DNA of 64,000 nt, taken from NCBI GenBank assembly GCA_016719635.1, contig JADJYT010000009.1, positions 101,158-165,157 of the forward strand. Reading direction: 5' to 3'. This DNA is from Sphingobacteriales bacterium (GTDB lineage: Bacteria; Bacteroidota; Bacteroidia; Chitinophagales; JADIYW01). This document shows positions 34,519-42,531 of the stretch, piece after piece (within the stretch, counting starts at the first letter, position 1; each line of letters begins with the position of its first letter). The notes beneath the pieces are model-generated. The model searched no databases, was not told the origin of the DNA, and saw only the letters and a program-made list of their open reading frames with translations. The position numbers were made by a program, and so were the translations under genes.

Positions 34519-35823
34519 ATGCATCATTGGAAAAAAGGGATACTGTTTTGTCTGCTGGTTTGCAGCTTCATTCTCCTGTACAAAAAACCGAATAAGGTAC
34601 CATGTACGTATTCGCCTTATTTTAAACAACTCAATGAGTCTCTTAAGGTAAACCATAAAGGCGCATCTCATGCCATTTTGGATATGGACAGATTAGATTC
34701 GAATATTGTTGTCATCCGACGCAACCTGGACAGCCGTTTTCAGCTTCGTTTGGTCACCAAGTCATTGCCATCCGTCGATTTGCTGAATTACCTGATGCAG
34801 CAGGCAAATACAAACAGGCTGATGGTGTTTTCCGAACCATTCATCGCAGAACTGTTAGATAAATGTCCGGCAGATTCACTGGACATCCTGTTGGGAAAGC
34901 CGTTGCCGGTGGATGCCGTTGCCCGCTTGTCCGGGAAAGAACATTGGAATACCATACATTGGCTCGTAGATACCGAACAGCGTCTAAAGGAATATGTGGA
35001 TTTAGCCAAACAGAAAAATACCACCCTGTATATTGCACTTGAAATCAACGTAGGGTTACAGCGTGGAGGATATGATAACCCGGAAAAGATGGCTAAAGCC
35101 ATTCAGTATATCCAGGCGAACCATGCGTATGTACGGTGTATCGGTTTGATGGGTTACGACGGGCATGTGCCTTTTGTACCCTTTTACATCAACAAGAAAA
35201 AACAGATTTTAAAGGCATTCGCGGATGTGCAAAATAGATATAACGCATTTGTAAATGGCTTGAAACCGTATTATACAGAGGACGAAATTAAGGCGATGAC
35301 GCTGAACAGCGGGGGCAGCCGTACGTATTTTTATTATAAAAATTACAAAGACAGCATGTATGTAAATGATATTGCCATGGGTTCCGGATTTTTAGCACCT
35401 GCCCAGTTTCCGGAATTATATACATACGGGCATCAGCCTGCTCTTTATCTGGCATCACCGGTGTTGAAAAAGATAGAAACGGCCTTGCTGCCGCATGCGG
35501 AAAAGATTTCACCATTGGTAAATTGGTGGAATCCGAATTTGAAGGTTTCCTATTTCATGATGGGAGGCGGATGGCCCGGTGATATAGCGTCACCTGACGG
35601 CATCATAATAAACACATTTTGGAACGAAGATGATAAAGGCTATTCCAATCTGCTGCCAAATCAGAGCATTTTGGGCAGCTCAGATAAAAACCGGATTCAG
35701 GTGGATGATTTCATCTTCACGCAGCCGTGGGAAGGCGATGGCATGCTTTGCTTCAGCAAGGTGTTGTTATATAAAAAAACGAAAATCGTGGGTGAATGGA
35801 CAACCTATGCCGGTGGAAATTGA
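34519..35823 (+). CDS. Membrane-anchored PLP enzyme of the alanine racemase/D-threonine aldolase fold
   Basis: The protein is 434 residues. An N-terminal helix (GILFCLLVCSFILLYKKPNK) anchors or exports it, which is unusual for this fold. The barrel starts ASHAILDMDRLDSNIVVIRR, and the probable PLP Lys is in LRLVTKSLPSVDLL. LYIALEINVGLQRGGYDNPE and VRCIGLMGYDGHVPF are further barrel strands, and the end (GDGMLCFSKVLLY) resembles the C-terminal beta domain of D-threonine aldolase-like proteins. The metal-binding His of those enzymes is not evident. The reaction is unknown; racemisation or elimination on a D-amino acid is likely. Confidence 0.75.
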   Translation: MHHWKKGILFCLLVCSFILLYKKPNKVPCTYSPYFKQLNESLKVNHKGASHAILDMDRLDSNIVVIRRNLDSRFQLRLVTKSLPSVDLLNYLMQQANTNRLMVFSEPFIAELLDKCPADSLDILLGKPLPVDAVARLSGKEHWNTIHWLVDTEQRLKEYVDLAKQKNTTLYIALEINVGLQRGGYDNPEKMAKAIQYIQANHAYVRCIGLMGYDGHVPFVPFYINKKKQILKAFADVQNRYNAFVNGLKPYYTEDEIKAMTLNSGGSRTYFYYKNYKDSMYVNDIAMGSGFLAPAQFPELYTYGHQPALYLASPVLKKIETALLPHAEKISPLVNWWNPNLKVSYFMMGGGWPGDIASPDGIIINTFWNEDDKGYSNLLPNQSILGSSDKNRIQVDDFIFTQPWEGDGMLCFSKVLLYKKTKIVGEWTTYAGGN

Positions 35824-35839
35824 TTCATTTAACAATGAT

Positions 35840-35878
35840 ATTAGCTCCCGCTACAGCAAAACAAACGCTGTTAATCGT
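35840..35878 (+). repeat. Second intergenic repeat family, middle copy
   Basis: ATTAGCTCCCGCTACAGC and the bases to 35878 resemble 35994-36034 (GTTAGCTCCGGCTAAAGC onward) and, more weakly, 32971-33010. Shared parts are TTAGCTCC-GCTA-AGCA, AAACGC and GTTAA. Confidence 0.6.
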
Positions 35879-35884
35879 ATCCAG

Positions 35885-35918
35885 TCATTTCGACCACAGG
35901 GAGAAATCTTGCTGATTT
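35885..35918 (+). repeat. Intergenic repeat, copy 2
   Basis: TCATTTCGACCACAGGGA and the following bases differ from copy 1 (34419-34452) at three of 34 positions. It sits right after the middle copy of the other repeat family. Confidence 0.8.
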
Positions 35919-35947
35919 AACAGTAGACTTTGCTGTGTTTAAAGTTT

Positions 35948-36034
35948 GACAAAAGGAAGCGGAACCGGCAAAAGTAACCCGAATCTTGACAGTGTTAGCT
36001 CCGGCTAAAGCATGGCAAACGCAGTTAAGGTTTG
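35948..36034 (+). repeat. Right copy of the old direct repeat (relic of a monooxygenase 3' end)
   Basis: Bases 35948-35990 align without gaps to 32911-32953 (35 of 43 identical). In the monooxygenase frame they read QKEAEPAKV where the intact gene reads QQEAELV-stop, so the stop has been lost. Bases 35994-36034 then match the intergenic block at 32971-33010 and end in TTAAGGTTTG. No open gene is present between 35824 and 36044. Confidence 0.65.
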
Positions 36035-36044
36035 CAATAAAAAA

Positions 36045-37532
36045 CTACCTGCTGTAATTTGGCGCTTCGTTGGTTATGGTTACATCGTGCGGGTGGCTTT
36101 CATTCACGCCGGCAACGGTAATCTTTACAAACTGTGCGGTTTCCTGTAATGCCGGAATATCCCCTGCGCCGCAATAACCCATACCGGCGCGCAACCCGCC
36201 TACAAACTGGTAAATGACTTCACTCATCGTTCCCTTATACGGCACACGGCCAACGATGCCTTCCGGCACTAATTTTTTGATATCATCTTCCACATCCTGA
36301 AAATAACGGTCTTTGGAACCTTCCTGCATCGCTTCCAGGCTGCCCATGCCACGGTAGGTCTTGAATTTACGCCCTTCGAAAATCACCGTTTTTCCGGGGC
36401 TTTCTTCCGTGCCGGCAAACAAAGAACCTGCCATCACCGTATTGGCGCCGGCTGCCAGCGCTTTTACCATATCGCCCGTATATCGGATGCCGCCGTCGCC
36501 GATAACCGGCACACCGGTTCCTTTCAGCGCCACCGCCGCTTCGTAGATAGCACTCAACTGAGGTACACCCACTCCTGCCACCACTCTGGTGGTGCAGATA
36601 GAGCCGGGGCCAACACCCACTTTTACGGCATCCACACCTGCATCTGCGAGCGCTTTGGCTCCCGCACCGGTAGCCACGTTTCCGCCCACGATATCCAGTT
36701 CTTTAAAGGCTTGTTTTGCTTTCTTAATCGTTTCCAATACGCCATGCGAATGTCCGTGCGCCGTATCAATGCAGATAAAGTCCACGCCGGCTGACACCAG
36801 TGCTTCCATTCGCTGCATCATATCCGGTGTAACGCCAACGGCAGCAGCGACCCGAAGCCTTCCCGCTGTATCTTTGGTGGAATTAGGATAGTTTTTGACT
36901 TTGGTGATGTCTTTGTACGTGATTAGACCCACCAGCTTTCCGTTCTTGTCTACCACCGGCAGTTTCTCAATCCGGTATTCATGCAGGATGTCTTCCGCCT
37001 GCTTTAAGGTGGTTTTTTCCGGTGCGGTGATGAGGCGGTCTTTCGTCATCAAATCCTGGATGAGCATATTCCTGTCCTTGCAAAAACGCAAATCACGGTT
37101 GGTTAGAATCCCCACCAGTATCCCGGTGTCGTTGGTGATAGGAATACCGCCAATTCTGTTTTCAGACATGAGTGCAAACGCATCCGCCACCTTTGCCGTA
37201 GGTTTCAGGGTAATAGGGTCGGTAATCAGCCCGCTTTCAGAGCGTTTCACCTTGCGCACTTCCTGCGCCTGCATGTCAATGGACATGTTCTTATGCAATA
37301 CACCGATGCCGCCTTCCCGTGCCAGAGCGATGGCCATCACAGATTCGGTAACGGTGTCCATAGCTGCAGACAGTATCGGGATGTTGATGCTGATGTTTTT
37401 GGTAACCTGTGTCCGTATATCCGTTTCTCGGGGCAGAACCTGAGAGTAAGCCGGTAACAGGAGGACGTCATCAAAGGTTAATCCTTCGCCGACAAACTTA
37501 TGATGGGAGGTGAAAAGAGAAGGTGTTTCCAT
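36045..37532 (-). CDS. guaB: Inosine-5'-monophosphate dehydrogenase
   Basis: The protein is 495 residues and makes XMP from IMP, the committed step to GMP. LTFDDVLLLPAYSQVLPRE is the family N-terminus. Two CBS domains occupy about residues 95-210 (GGIPITNDTGILVGILTNRD and KLPVVDKNGKLVGLITYKD). The catalytic loop is KVGVGPGSICTTRVVAGVG with its active Cys, followed by PVIGDGGIRYTGDMVKALAA and the flap around KFKTYRGMGSLEAM. The ATG at 37532 is set by the promoter box three bases upstream. Confidence 0.97.
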   Translation of the reverse strand: METPSLFTSHHKFVGEGLTFDDVLLLPAYSQVLPRETDIRTQVTKNISINIPILSAAMDTVTESVMAIALAREGGIGVLHKNMSIDMQAQEVRKVKRSESGLITDPITLKPTAKVADAFALMSENRIGGIPITNDTGILVGILTNRDLRFCKDRNMLIQDLMTKDRLITAPEKTTLKQAEDILHEYRIEKLPVVDKNGKLVGLITYKDITKVKNYPNSTKDTAGRLRVAAAVGVTPDMMQRMEALVSAGVDFICIDTAHGHSHGVLETIKKAKQAFKELDIVGGNVATGAGAKALADAGVDAVKVGVGPGSICTTRVVAGVGVPQLSAIYEAAVALKGTGVPVIGDGGIRYTGDMVKALAAGANTVMAGSLFAGTEESPGKTVIFEGRKFKTYRGMGSLEAMQEGSKDRYFQDVEDDIKKLVPEGIVGRVPYKGTMSEVIYQFVGGLRAGMGYCGAGDIPALQETAQFVKITVAGVNESHPHDVTITNEAPNYSR

Positions 37533-37535
37533 GTG

Positions 37536-37543
37536 CAAAGATA
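37536..37543 (-). promoter_or_regulatory. -7 box for guaB, leaderless
   Basis: The minus strand reads TATCTTTG, then CAC, then the ATG of guaB. It is a full TAnnTTTG match three bases from the start. Confidence 0.6.
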
Positions 37544-37582
37544 CACAGAACTTATAAGTTGTCAGAAAAAATCAGGAATTTT

Positions 37583-38128
37583 TTACAATTTTCCCTTGGC
37601 TTGTTCCAGCGTATCTTGCAGTTTACCGATATCGTCTAAGGGTAAAATCACCAAAGTTCTTTCGCTGGACAAATTGGTTTGGACGGTGAAATTCCAGTCT
37701 AACTTATTGGAAACGTTTAATATGGTGGCTAGCGAAACCTGAAACCCGGATTTGGAGGTGTATTTTATTTCTGTATAATTGCCCGGTATTGTTTGACTTT
37801 TAAGGATGGTTTTCATGTATTGCAGAGAAGTAAGCAGTCCGTCAATTTCATCGGCATCGATGTAATTATAGATGGTCTTTAATTCTTTTTTAACCTGAAT
37901 CTTATGAAGTACCTTAATTCCGGATATAACCGTAAATTTTTCCAGATTGGTGATTTTAACGGCATCCATTCTGAACGCCGGAATATTATCGACGGTATAG
38001 ACTTCCTGTTTATAGAGAAAGCCTGTTGTGTTTACGGCCTGCTCCAGTTTCGTACGGTAAATGTTATCTTCGGAGAAACCCTGAATGGCACTCCATGTAA
38101 GCAGAATAAACGTTATTGATTTTTTCAT
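37583..38128 (-). CDS. Hypothetical exported protein
   Basis: The protein is 181 residues with a probable signal peptide (SITFILLTWSAIQGFS). The mature part includes NLEKFTVISGIKVLHKIQV, TIYNYIDADEIDGLLTSLQ and ERTLVILPLDDIGKLQDTLE, which suggests a mixed alpha/beta fold without Cys. I do not recognise a family. It is 58 bases from the LolC-like gene upstream and may share its transcript. The ATG at 38128 gives the best signal peptide. Confidence 0.72.
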   Translation of the reverse strand: MKKSITFILLTWSAIQGFSEDNIYRTKLEQAVNTTGFLYKQEVYTVDNIPAFRMDAVKITNLEKFTVISGIKVLHKIQVKKELKTIYNYIDADEIDGLLTSLQYMKTILKSQTIPGNYTEIKYTSKSGFQVSLATILNVSNKLDWNFTVQTNLSSERTLVILPLDDIGKLQDTLEQAKGKL

Positions 38129-38186
38129 AGAATTGACTATTATTGAAAACAAACTTACAATTAATTGTGCAGCACACATCGTCTTT

Positions 38187-39422
38187 TTACAGATAACTTA
38201 AATATTCTTTTTCTGCGGAAGCGGCCGCTTTCTTTGCAGGGAGATACGCAGAAACCAGGCTGATACAGACCACAACGGCTGATACGGCGGCAAAGTCCGA
38301 GAGTTGCATCTTTACCGGGTAGTAGTTCACCAGGAAGGAAGTGCCCGGCATGGCAACCAGTCCGACTTTCTGCTGCAGGGTGCAAAGAATAAATGCCAGC
38401 AACATGCCGATAAATGCGCCTGCACAGGACATTAAGATGCCTTCCAGTAAAAAAATCTTTACGATGTTGTTTTTATGGATACCTAATGCCGTTAGTGTGG
38501 CGATGTCCTTTTTCTTTTCCAGCACCAGCATCGAAAGCGCACCGATGATATTAAAGGAGGCTATGATCATAATGAAAACCAGGATGGCAAAGGTGACCCA
38601 TTTCTCGCTTTTCAAGATTTTATACAACACTTCATTTTGTTCATACCGGCTCTTTACAAGAAAGTCGCTGCCGATCTTATTCTTGATGAACCCGATGGCT
38701 GTTTCCGTGTTTTTTGCGTCCTTCAGGCGGATTTCAACTTTTGAGGCTCTTTGATAATTATCGGTCAGCTGTTGAAAGAAATCCAAAGGAACAAAAGCAT
38801 ATTTGGTGTCAAATTCATCCGAAACGGCAAATGCCCCGGAGGTGGTCACATAACTTTTATTGAAGGCATTCTCCATGGATCTGAAAGAAGAGGAGGATTT
38901 TCTCGGCATGTAAATCGCAACGGGATGAAAGGCCTGGGCGGCATTCAATCCCAGTTTCTGTTCCACGCCAACACCCACAACGGCATAGTTGATACTGTCG
39001 CTCTTCAATAATTTTTTTCCTCCCACCATAAAGGTGTCAAATTGCTTTACGACATTGAAATAATTGGCATCAACGCCTTTTACGGTACAGATATGCTGAC
39101 GTTCGGTATATTCCAACAAGGCATTTTCTTCCAGTGTAAAGCTAAAGACATCGATGTAATGGATGGATCCAACCTTTTGCCGCAGCTCATTTGTAATGTC
39201 AAACGTCTTTCCTTCCCTGGTCGTGATGACTATGTCCGGATAAAAGACCGTGTACAGGGATTTTACCAGGTCTTCCAACCCGTTGAATACAGATAAAACT
39301 AAAATCAGGGCGAGTGTGCCAAACAACATAGCCAAACCGCTTACCAGCGAGATGATATTGATGGCATTGGTAGATTTTTTACTGAATAAATACCTTCCTG
39401 CTATGTTGAGTTCGAGGTTCAT
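38187..39422 (-). CDS. LolC/LolE-like ABC transporter permease
   Basis: The protein is 411 residues with one N-terminal helix (INIISLVSGLAMLFGTLALI), a large periplasmic domain (about residues 45-265) and three C-terminal helices (KWVTFAILVFIMIIASFNII, IFLLEGILMSCAGAFIG, FAAVSAVVVCISLVSAYLP). This is the MacB/FtsX core topology. The N-terminal LELNIAGRYLFSKKSTNAIN is typical of LolC/E, which release lipoproteins from the inner membrane. No ATPase partner (LolD) is next to it. It follows rbfA by 34 bases. Confidence 0.88.
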   Translation of the reverse strand: MNLELNIAGRYLFSKKSTNAINIISLVSGLAMLFGTLALILVLSVFNGLEDLVKSLYTVFYPDIVITTREGKTFDITNELRQKVGSIHYIDVFSFTLEENALLEYTERQHICTVKGVDANYFNVVKQFDTFMVGGKKLLKSDSINYAVVGVGVEQKLGLNAAQAFHPVAIYMPRKSSSSFRSMENAFNKSYVTTSGAFAVSDEFDTKYAFVPLDFFQQLTDNYQRASKVEIRLKDAKNTETAIGFIKNKIGSDFLVKSRYEQNEVLYKILKSEKWVTFAILVFIMIIASFNIIGALSMLVLEKKKDIATLTALGIHKNNIVKIFLLEGILMSCAGAFIGMLLAFILCTLQQKVGLVAMPGTSFLVNYYPVKMQLSDFAAVSAVVVCISLVSAYLPAKKAAASAEKEYLSYL

Positions 39423-39456
39423 GGATGGAAGCCTAGATGAAACCGGTCATCCGGTA

Positions 39457-39852
39457 TTATGACTCATTGTTCTCTTCGTTTCTCAATTTCTCAATTTCCG
39501 CGTCTTTTTCCTTGATTTCTTTAAAGATACGCTCCAGGTTTTGCACTTCTGTCAGTGTATCATCTCTGAAAAACTCCAGTTGTGGAATGGAACGTACTTT
39601 ATTTCTGATTTTTTTACCCAATAACCCGCGGATGAGTTTGTTGTTTTTGTCGAAATTATCAATAACCATATCCGGCTTCTTATGGTTGTAGATGCTGGTA
39701 TAGATTCTGGCGGTATATAAATCCGGCGTCACCCGAACGCCTGATACGGTGACCATGGCACCTTCCAAAAGGTGTGATAGGTCCTGCTGCAGGATGTCAC
39801 TGATGGCCACTTGTATGATTTTGGCTACTTGCCGTTGTCTGATAGATTCCAT
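39457..39852 (-). CDS. rbfA: Ribosome-binding factor A
   Basis: The protein is 131 residues. SIRQRQVAKIIQVAISDILQ and VRVTPDLYTARIYTSIYNHK are the conserved KH-type fold elements, and IPQLEFFRDDTLTEVQNLE is the usual C-terminal motif. It helps mature the 5' end of 16S rRNA in the 30S subunit. The ATG at 39852 is chosen because a promoter box lies just upstream and the longer frame would run through it. Confidence 0.95.
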   Translation of the reverse strand: MESIRQRQVAKIIQVAISDILQQDLSHLLEGAMVTVSGVRVTPDLYTARIYTSIYNHKKPDMVIDNFDKNNKLIRGLLGKKIRNKVRSIPQLEFFRDDTLTEVQNLERIFKEIKEKDAEIEKLRNEENNES

Positions 39853-39857
39853 AAAAA

Positions 39858-39865
39858 CAAAAGTA
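39858..39865 (-). promoter_or_regulatory. -7 box for rbfA, leaderless
   Basis: The minus strand reads TACTTTTG and then five T before the ATG at 39852. It lies back to back with the box of the divergent ABC exporter, five bases away. Confidence 0.6.
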
Positions 39866-39870
39866 AATAA

Positions 39871-39878
39871 TATCTTTG
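39871..39878 (+). promoter_or_regulatory. -7 box for the ABC exporter, near-leaderless
   Basis: TATCTTTG ends nine bases before the ATG at 39888. Its upstream promoter half must lie inside the rbfA coding sequence. Confidence 0.6.
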
Positions 39879-39887
39879 CCATATCCA

Positions 39888-41732
39888 ATGAAAGATTTGC
39901 GCAGCCTGCTGAAGTATTGCCGTCCATACAAATGGAACGTGCTGATGAATATTGTCTTCAATTTCCTTTCCACCGTATTTTCCATTTTTTCCTTTCTGAT
40001 GCTCATCCCTTTTCTGAATCTGGTTTTCAATTCGGATAAGATGGTGGCTAGCGATGTGAAAGAGATACCGTTCAGTCTGGTTAATCTCAAAGAATACATT
40101 GCGGTTACTTTTAACAACAACGTGATTGATTCCATCCAAAGCAGCCCGACCATTGAAGCGGGAAAGTCCGATGCATTGCTGTTCATCTGTCTTTTTACGG
40201 TATTGGTTTTTCTGGTGAAGAATATCTTCCGCTATCTGGCGGTACATTTCCTGGCACCCATGCGAACGGGCATTGCGGGCAATATCCGCCAGCGGTTGTA
40301 CGATAAGATTTTAGCCCTGCATGTTTTGTACTTTTCTGAGCAAAGAAAAGGGGATATCCTGACTCGCCTGACGAACGATGTGCAGGAGGTGGAATATGGC
40401 ATCCTGCATTTTCTGGAAGTGGCTTTCAAGGAACCGGTTACCATCATCGCAACGTTCATTACCATGCTGCTGCTGAGTCCGCAGCTGACCTTATTTGTAT
40501 TGGTGATCTTGCCTGTTTCTGGTTATATCATTGGTAGAATCGGAAAGACATTAAAACAGGCATCGTCCAAATCACAGCAATTGCAGGGGACAATCAACTC
40601 TCTGGTGGAGGAAACCATCTCCGGCATCAGAATCATCAAATCATTTACCGCAGAAAAAACCTTGTCTAAACGTTTCAAATCATTAAATGCGCAACATTAT
40701 CAGATTGGAACAGCCATGATTCGAAAACGTGATTTATCTACGCCGCTGTCCGAGTTCTTAGGCATATCCGTTGTCGTTGTCGTACTTTTTGTCGGCGGCA
40801 GGATGATCATTCACCATACCTCACCGCTGAGTGCAGAGGCGTTTATCGCATTTATAGTGATTTTCTCTCAGATGATTCAGCCGGCAAAGGCGTTCTCCAA
40901 TGCTTTTTATTTCATTCAGAAAGGATTGGCATCTTTAAGGCGGATTGAAGAGGTCTTAAACGAAGAAAATAAGGTGAAAGATGCAGAAGGTACAATAGAA
41001 ACAGCACAATTTACAGAAAAGATAGAATTGAAAAACGTCTGTTTTTCGTATGATGAAACCGACGTATTAAAACAGATAAACCTTGTCATTCCCAAAGGTA
41101 AGAAAATCGCATTAGTGGGCGTTTCCGGTTCAGGTAAATCTACCTTTACCCAGTTCTTGCTTCGATTCTTTGATGTCAGCAGCGGAGCCATATTGCTGGA
41201 TGGTAAAGATATTAGAGACATCCGTCAGGTTGATTTGAGGAAACTGATGGCACTGGTGACACAGCAGACCACTTTGTTCAATGATACCGTTGCAAATAAT
41301 ATTGCCTTAGGCAAGAAGTCAGACAGGCAGGAGATAGAGATGGCCGCCAGGCAGGCTTATGCAGATGATTTTATTCAGAAGATGCCACAGTCCTACGAGA
41401 CAAATATTGGAGATAATGGCATCAAATTGAGCGGCGGTGAACAGCAGCGGCTGACCATTGCCCGTGCTATCCTGAAAAATGCACCCATATTAATTTTGGA
41501 TGAAGCTACCTCTCACCTGGACAGCAATGCGGAGAAACTGGTGCAGGATGCGCTGCAGAATCTATTGAAAGACAAAACGGCCATTATTATTGCACACAGG
41601 CTCTCTACCGTTCAATTTGCCGATGAGATCATTGTGCTGAGGGAAGGCCAGATTATAGAAACCGGCACCCATCAGCAATTGTTGCTGCAGAACGGAGAAT
41701 ATAAAAAGTTGGTGGATTTACAGCAATTGTAA
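39888..41732 (+). CDS. MsbA-like ABC exporter (fused membrane and ATPase domains)
   Basis: The protein is 614 residues. Six membrane helices fill about the first 330, with an extra ~60-residue loop between helices 1 and 2. The ATPase has Walker A (VGVSGSGKSTFTQF), the Q-loop (LVTQQTTLFND), the ABC signature (KLSGGEQQRLTIARA), Walker B (PILILDEATSHLD) and the switch His (IIIAHRLSTVQ). It probably moves lipid A or another lipid/drug outward as a homodimer. The ATG at 39888 is used because an in-frame TTG at 39876 lies within the promoter box. Confidence 0.93.
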   Translation: MKDLRSLLKYCRPYKWNVLMNIVFNFLSTVFSIFSFLMLIPFLNLVFNSDKMVASDVKEIPFSLVNLKEYIAVTFNNNVIDSIQSSPTIEAGKSDALLFICLFTVLVFLVKNIFRYLAVHFLAPMRTGIAGNIRQRLYDKILALHVLYFSEQRKGDILTRLTNDVQEVEYGILHFLEVAFKEPVTIIATFITMLLLSPQLTLFVLVILPVSGYIIGRIGKTLKQASSKSQQLQGTINSLVEETISGIRIIKSFTAEKTLSKRFKSLNAQHYQIGTAMIRKRDLSTPLSEFLGISVVVVVLFVGGRMIIHHTSPLSAEAFIAFIVIFSQMIQPAKAFSNAFYFIQKGLASLRRIEEVLNEENKVKDAEGTIETAQFTEKIELKNVCFSYDETDVLKQINLVIPKGKKIALVGVSGSGKSTFTQFLLRFFDVSSGAILLDGKDIRDIRQVDLRKLMALVTQQTTLFNDTVANNIALGKKSDRQEIEMAARQAYADDFIQKMPQSYETNIGDNGIKLSGGEQQRLTIARAILKNAPILILDEATSHLDSNAEKLVQDALQNLLKDKTAIIIAHRLSTVQFADEIIVLREGQIIETGTHQQLLLQNGEYKKLVDLQQL

Positions 41733-41736
41733 TACG

Positions 41737-41759
41737 ATAATCAGCCGGATCCGGATTAT
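41737..41759 (+). terminator. Weak hairpin after the ABC exporter
   Basis: ATAATC pairs with GATTAT around an 11-base GC-rich loop. It is followed by TCCTTTATTA rather than a clean T-run, so function as a terminator is uncertain. Confidence 0.35.
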
Positions 41760-41825
41760 TCCTTTATTAAGGATTTAGGCTATGGTTTGGTGGTTGAGTA
41801 GAATCGCCAAGGAAACCAGATCTCT

Positions 41826-41861
41826 AAAAAATGACTTGTCCGACCTAGGAGATCGGACAAG
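41826..41861 (-). terminator. Rho-independent terminator after the YceI gene
   Basis: CTTGTCCGA (41835-41843) pairs perfectly with TCGGACAAG (41853-41861). On the minus strand the stem is followed by TCATTTTTT, 62 bases after the YceI stop. Confidence 0.82.
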
Positions 41862-41923
41862 CCACAAAAACCATAAAACTATGAAAAACCCAATTGCCTC
41901 TCGGCAATCAATAGAGTTCGAAA

Positions 41924-42517
41924 TTAATTAGATGCAAGATTCACTTTAAATTCAATCTCATTTCGGATGGCTTTGTCGCCTAATCCCTCAAAGAAATTAG
42001 ATGAACCATACCGAACGTCCCACAATGTCCTGTCGATTGTGAATGTTGCATTTCCTTCAAATCCTTTTCCCGCAGTCTTAAATGTAGCAGGGAAAGTGAT
42101 GCTGTTTGTTATACCTTTGATGGTTAAATCGCCGGTTAGGGTATAAGTATTCGGCACTTTAGTTGCCTTTAATACTTTTGATATTTTCAGATTCGCAGCA
42201 GGAAACTCTTTCACATTGAAAAAGTCCGCACTGTTTAAATGACCGATTAATTTCTTATTATAATCTCCATCCGCTAAATCTTCACAAGTAATCGATGTCA
42301 TGTCTATGGTAAACTCTCCACCAGATAGAACACCATTGTTGATGGATAAAGTTCCCGATTGAATTTTAACTTTTCCGTTGTGTTGACCCAACACCTTTTT
42401 ACCTGTCCATTGTATCGAACTTTTTTCAGTATTTAAATTAACGGATTCTGCCTTTACATTGGTAAGGAAGCAAATAGCGAGAACTAAAAAAGCCGAAATG
42501 GATAATTTTTTTGTCAT
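41924..42517 (-). CDS. YceI-family exported lipid-binding protein
   Basis: The protein is 197 residues with a signal peptide (KLSISAFLVLAICFLTNVKA). The mature part follows the YceI lipocalin-like pattern: VNLNTEKSSIQWTGKKVLG, GGEFTIDMTSITCEDL, LIGHLNSADFFNVKEFPAAN and LTIKGITNSITFPATFK. Family members bind isoprenoid-type lipids in the periplasm. Two palindromic operator-like sites lie just upstream of its start. Confidence 0.93.
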   Translation of the reverse strand: MTKKLSISAFLVLAICFLTNVKAESVNLNTEKSSIQWTGKKVLGQHNGKVKIQSGTLSINNGVLSGGEFTIDMTSITCEDLADGDYNKKLIGHLNSADFFNVKEFPAANLKISKVLKATKVPNTYTLTGDLTIKGITNSITFPATFKTAGKGFEGNATFTIDRTLWDVRYGSSNFFEGLGDKAIRNEIEFKVNLASN

Positions 42518-42531
42518 GTTCGTTGTTTTGT

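Noticed and set aside
38161..38385. A short minus-strand frame next to the LolC-like gene
   Set aside because: It overlaps the 3' end of the permease in another frame and begins within it; no signal or domain is visible.
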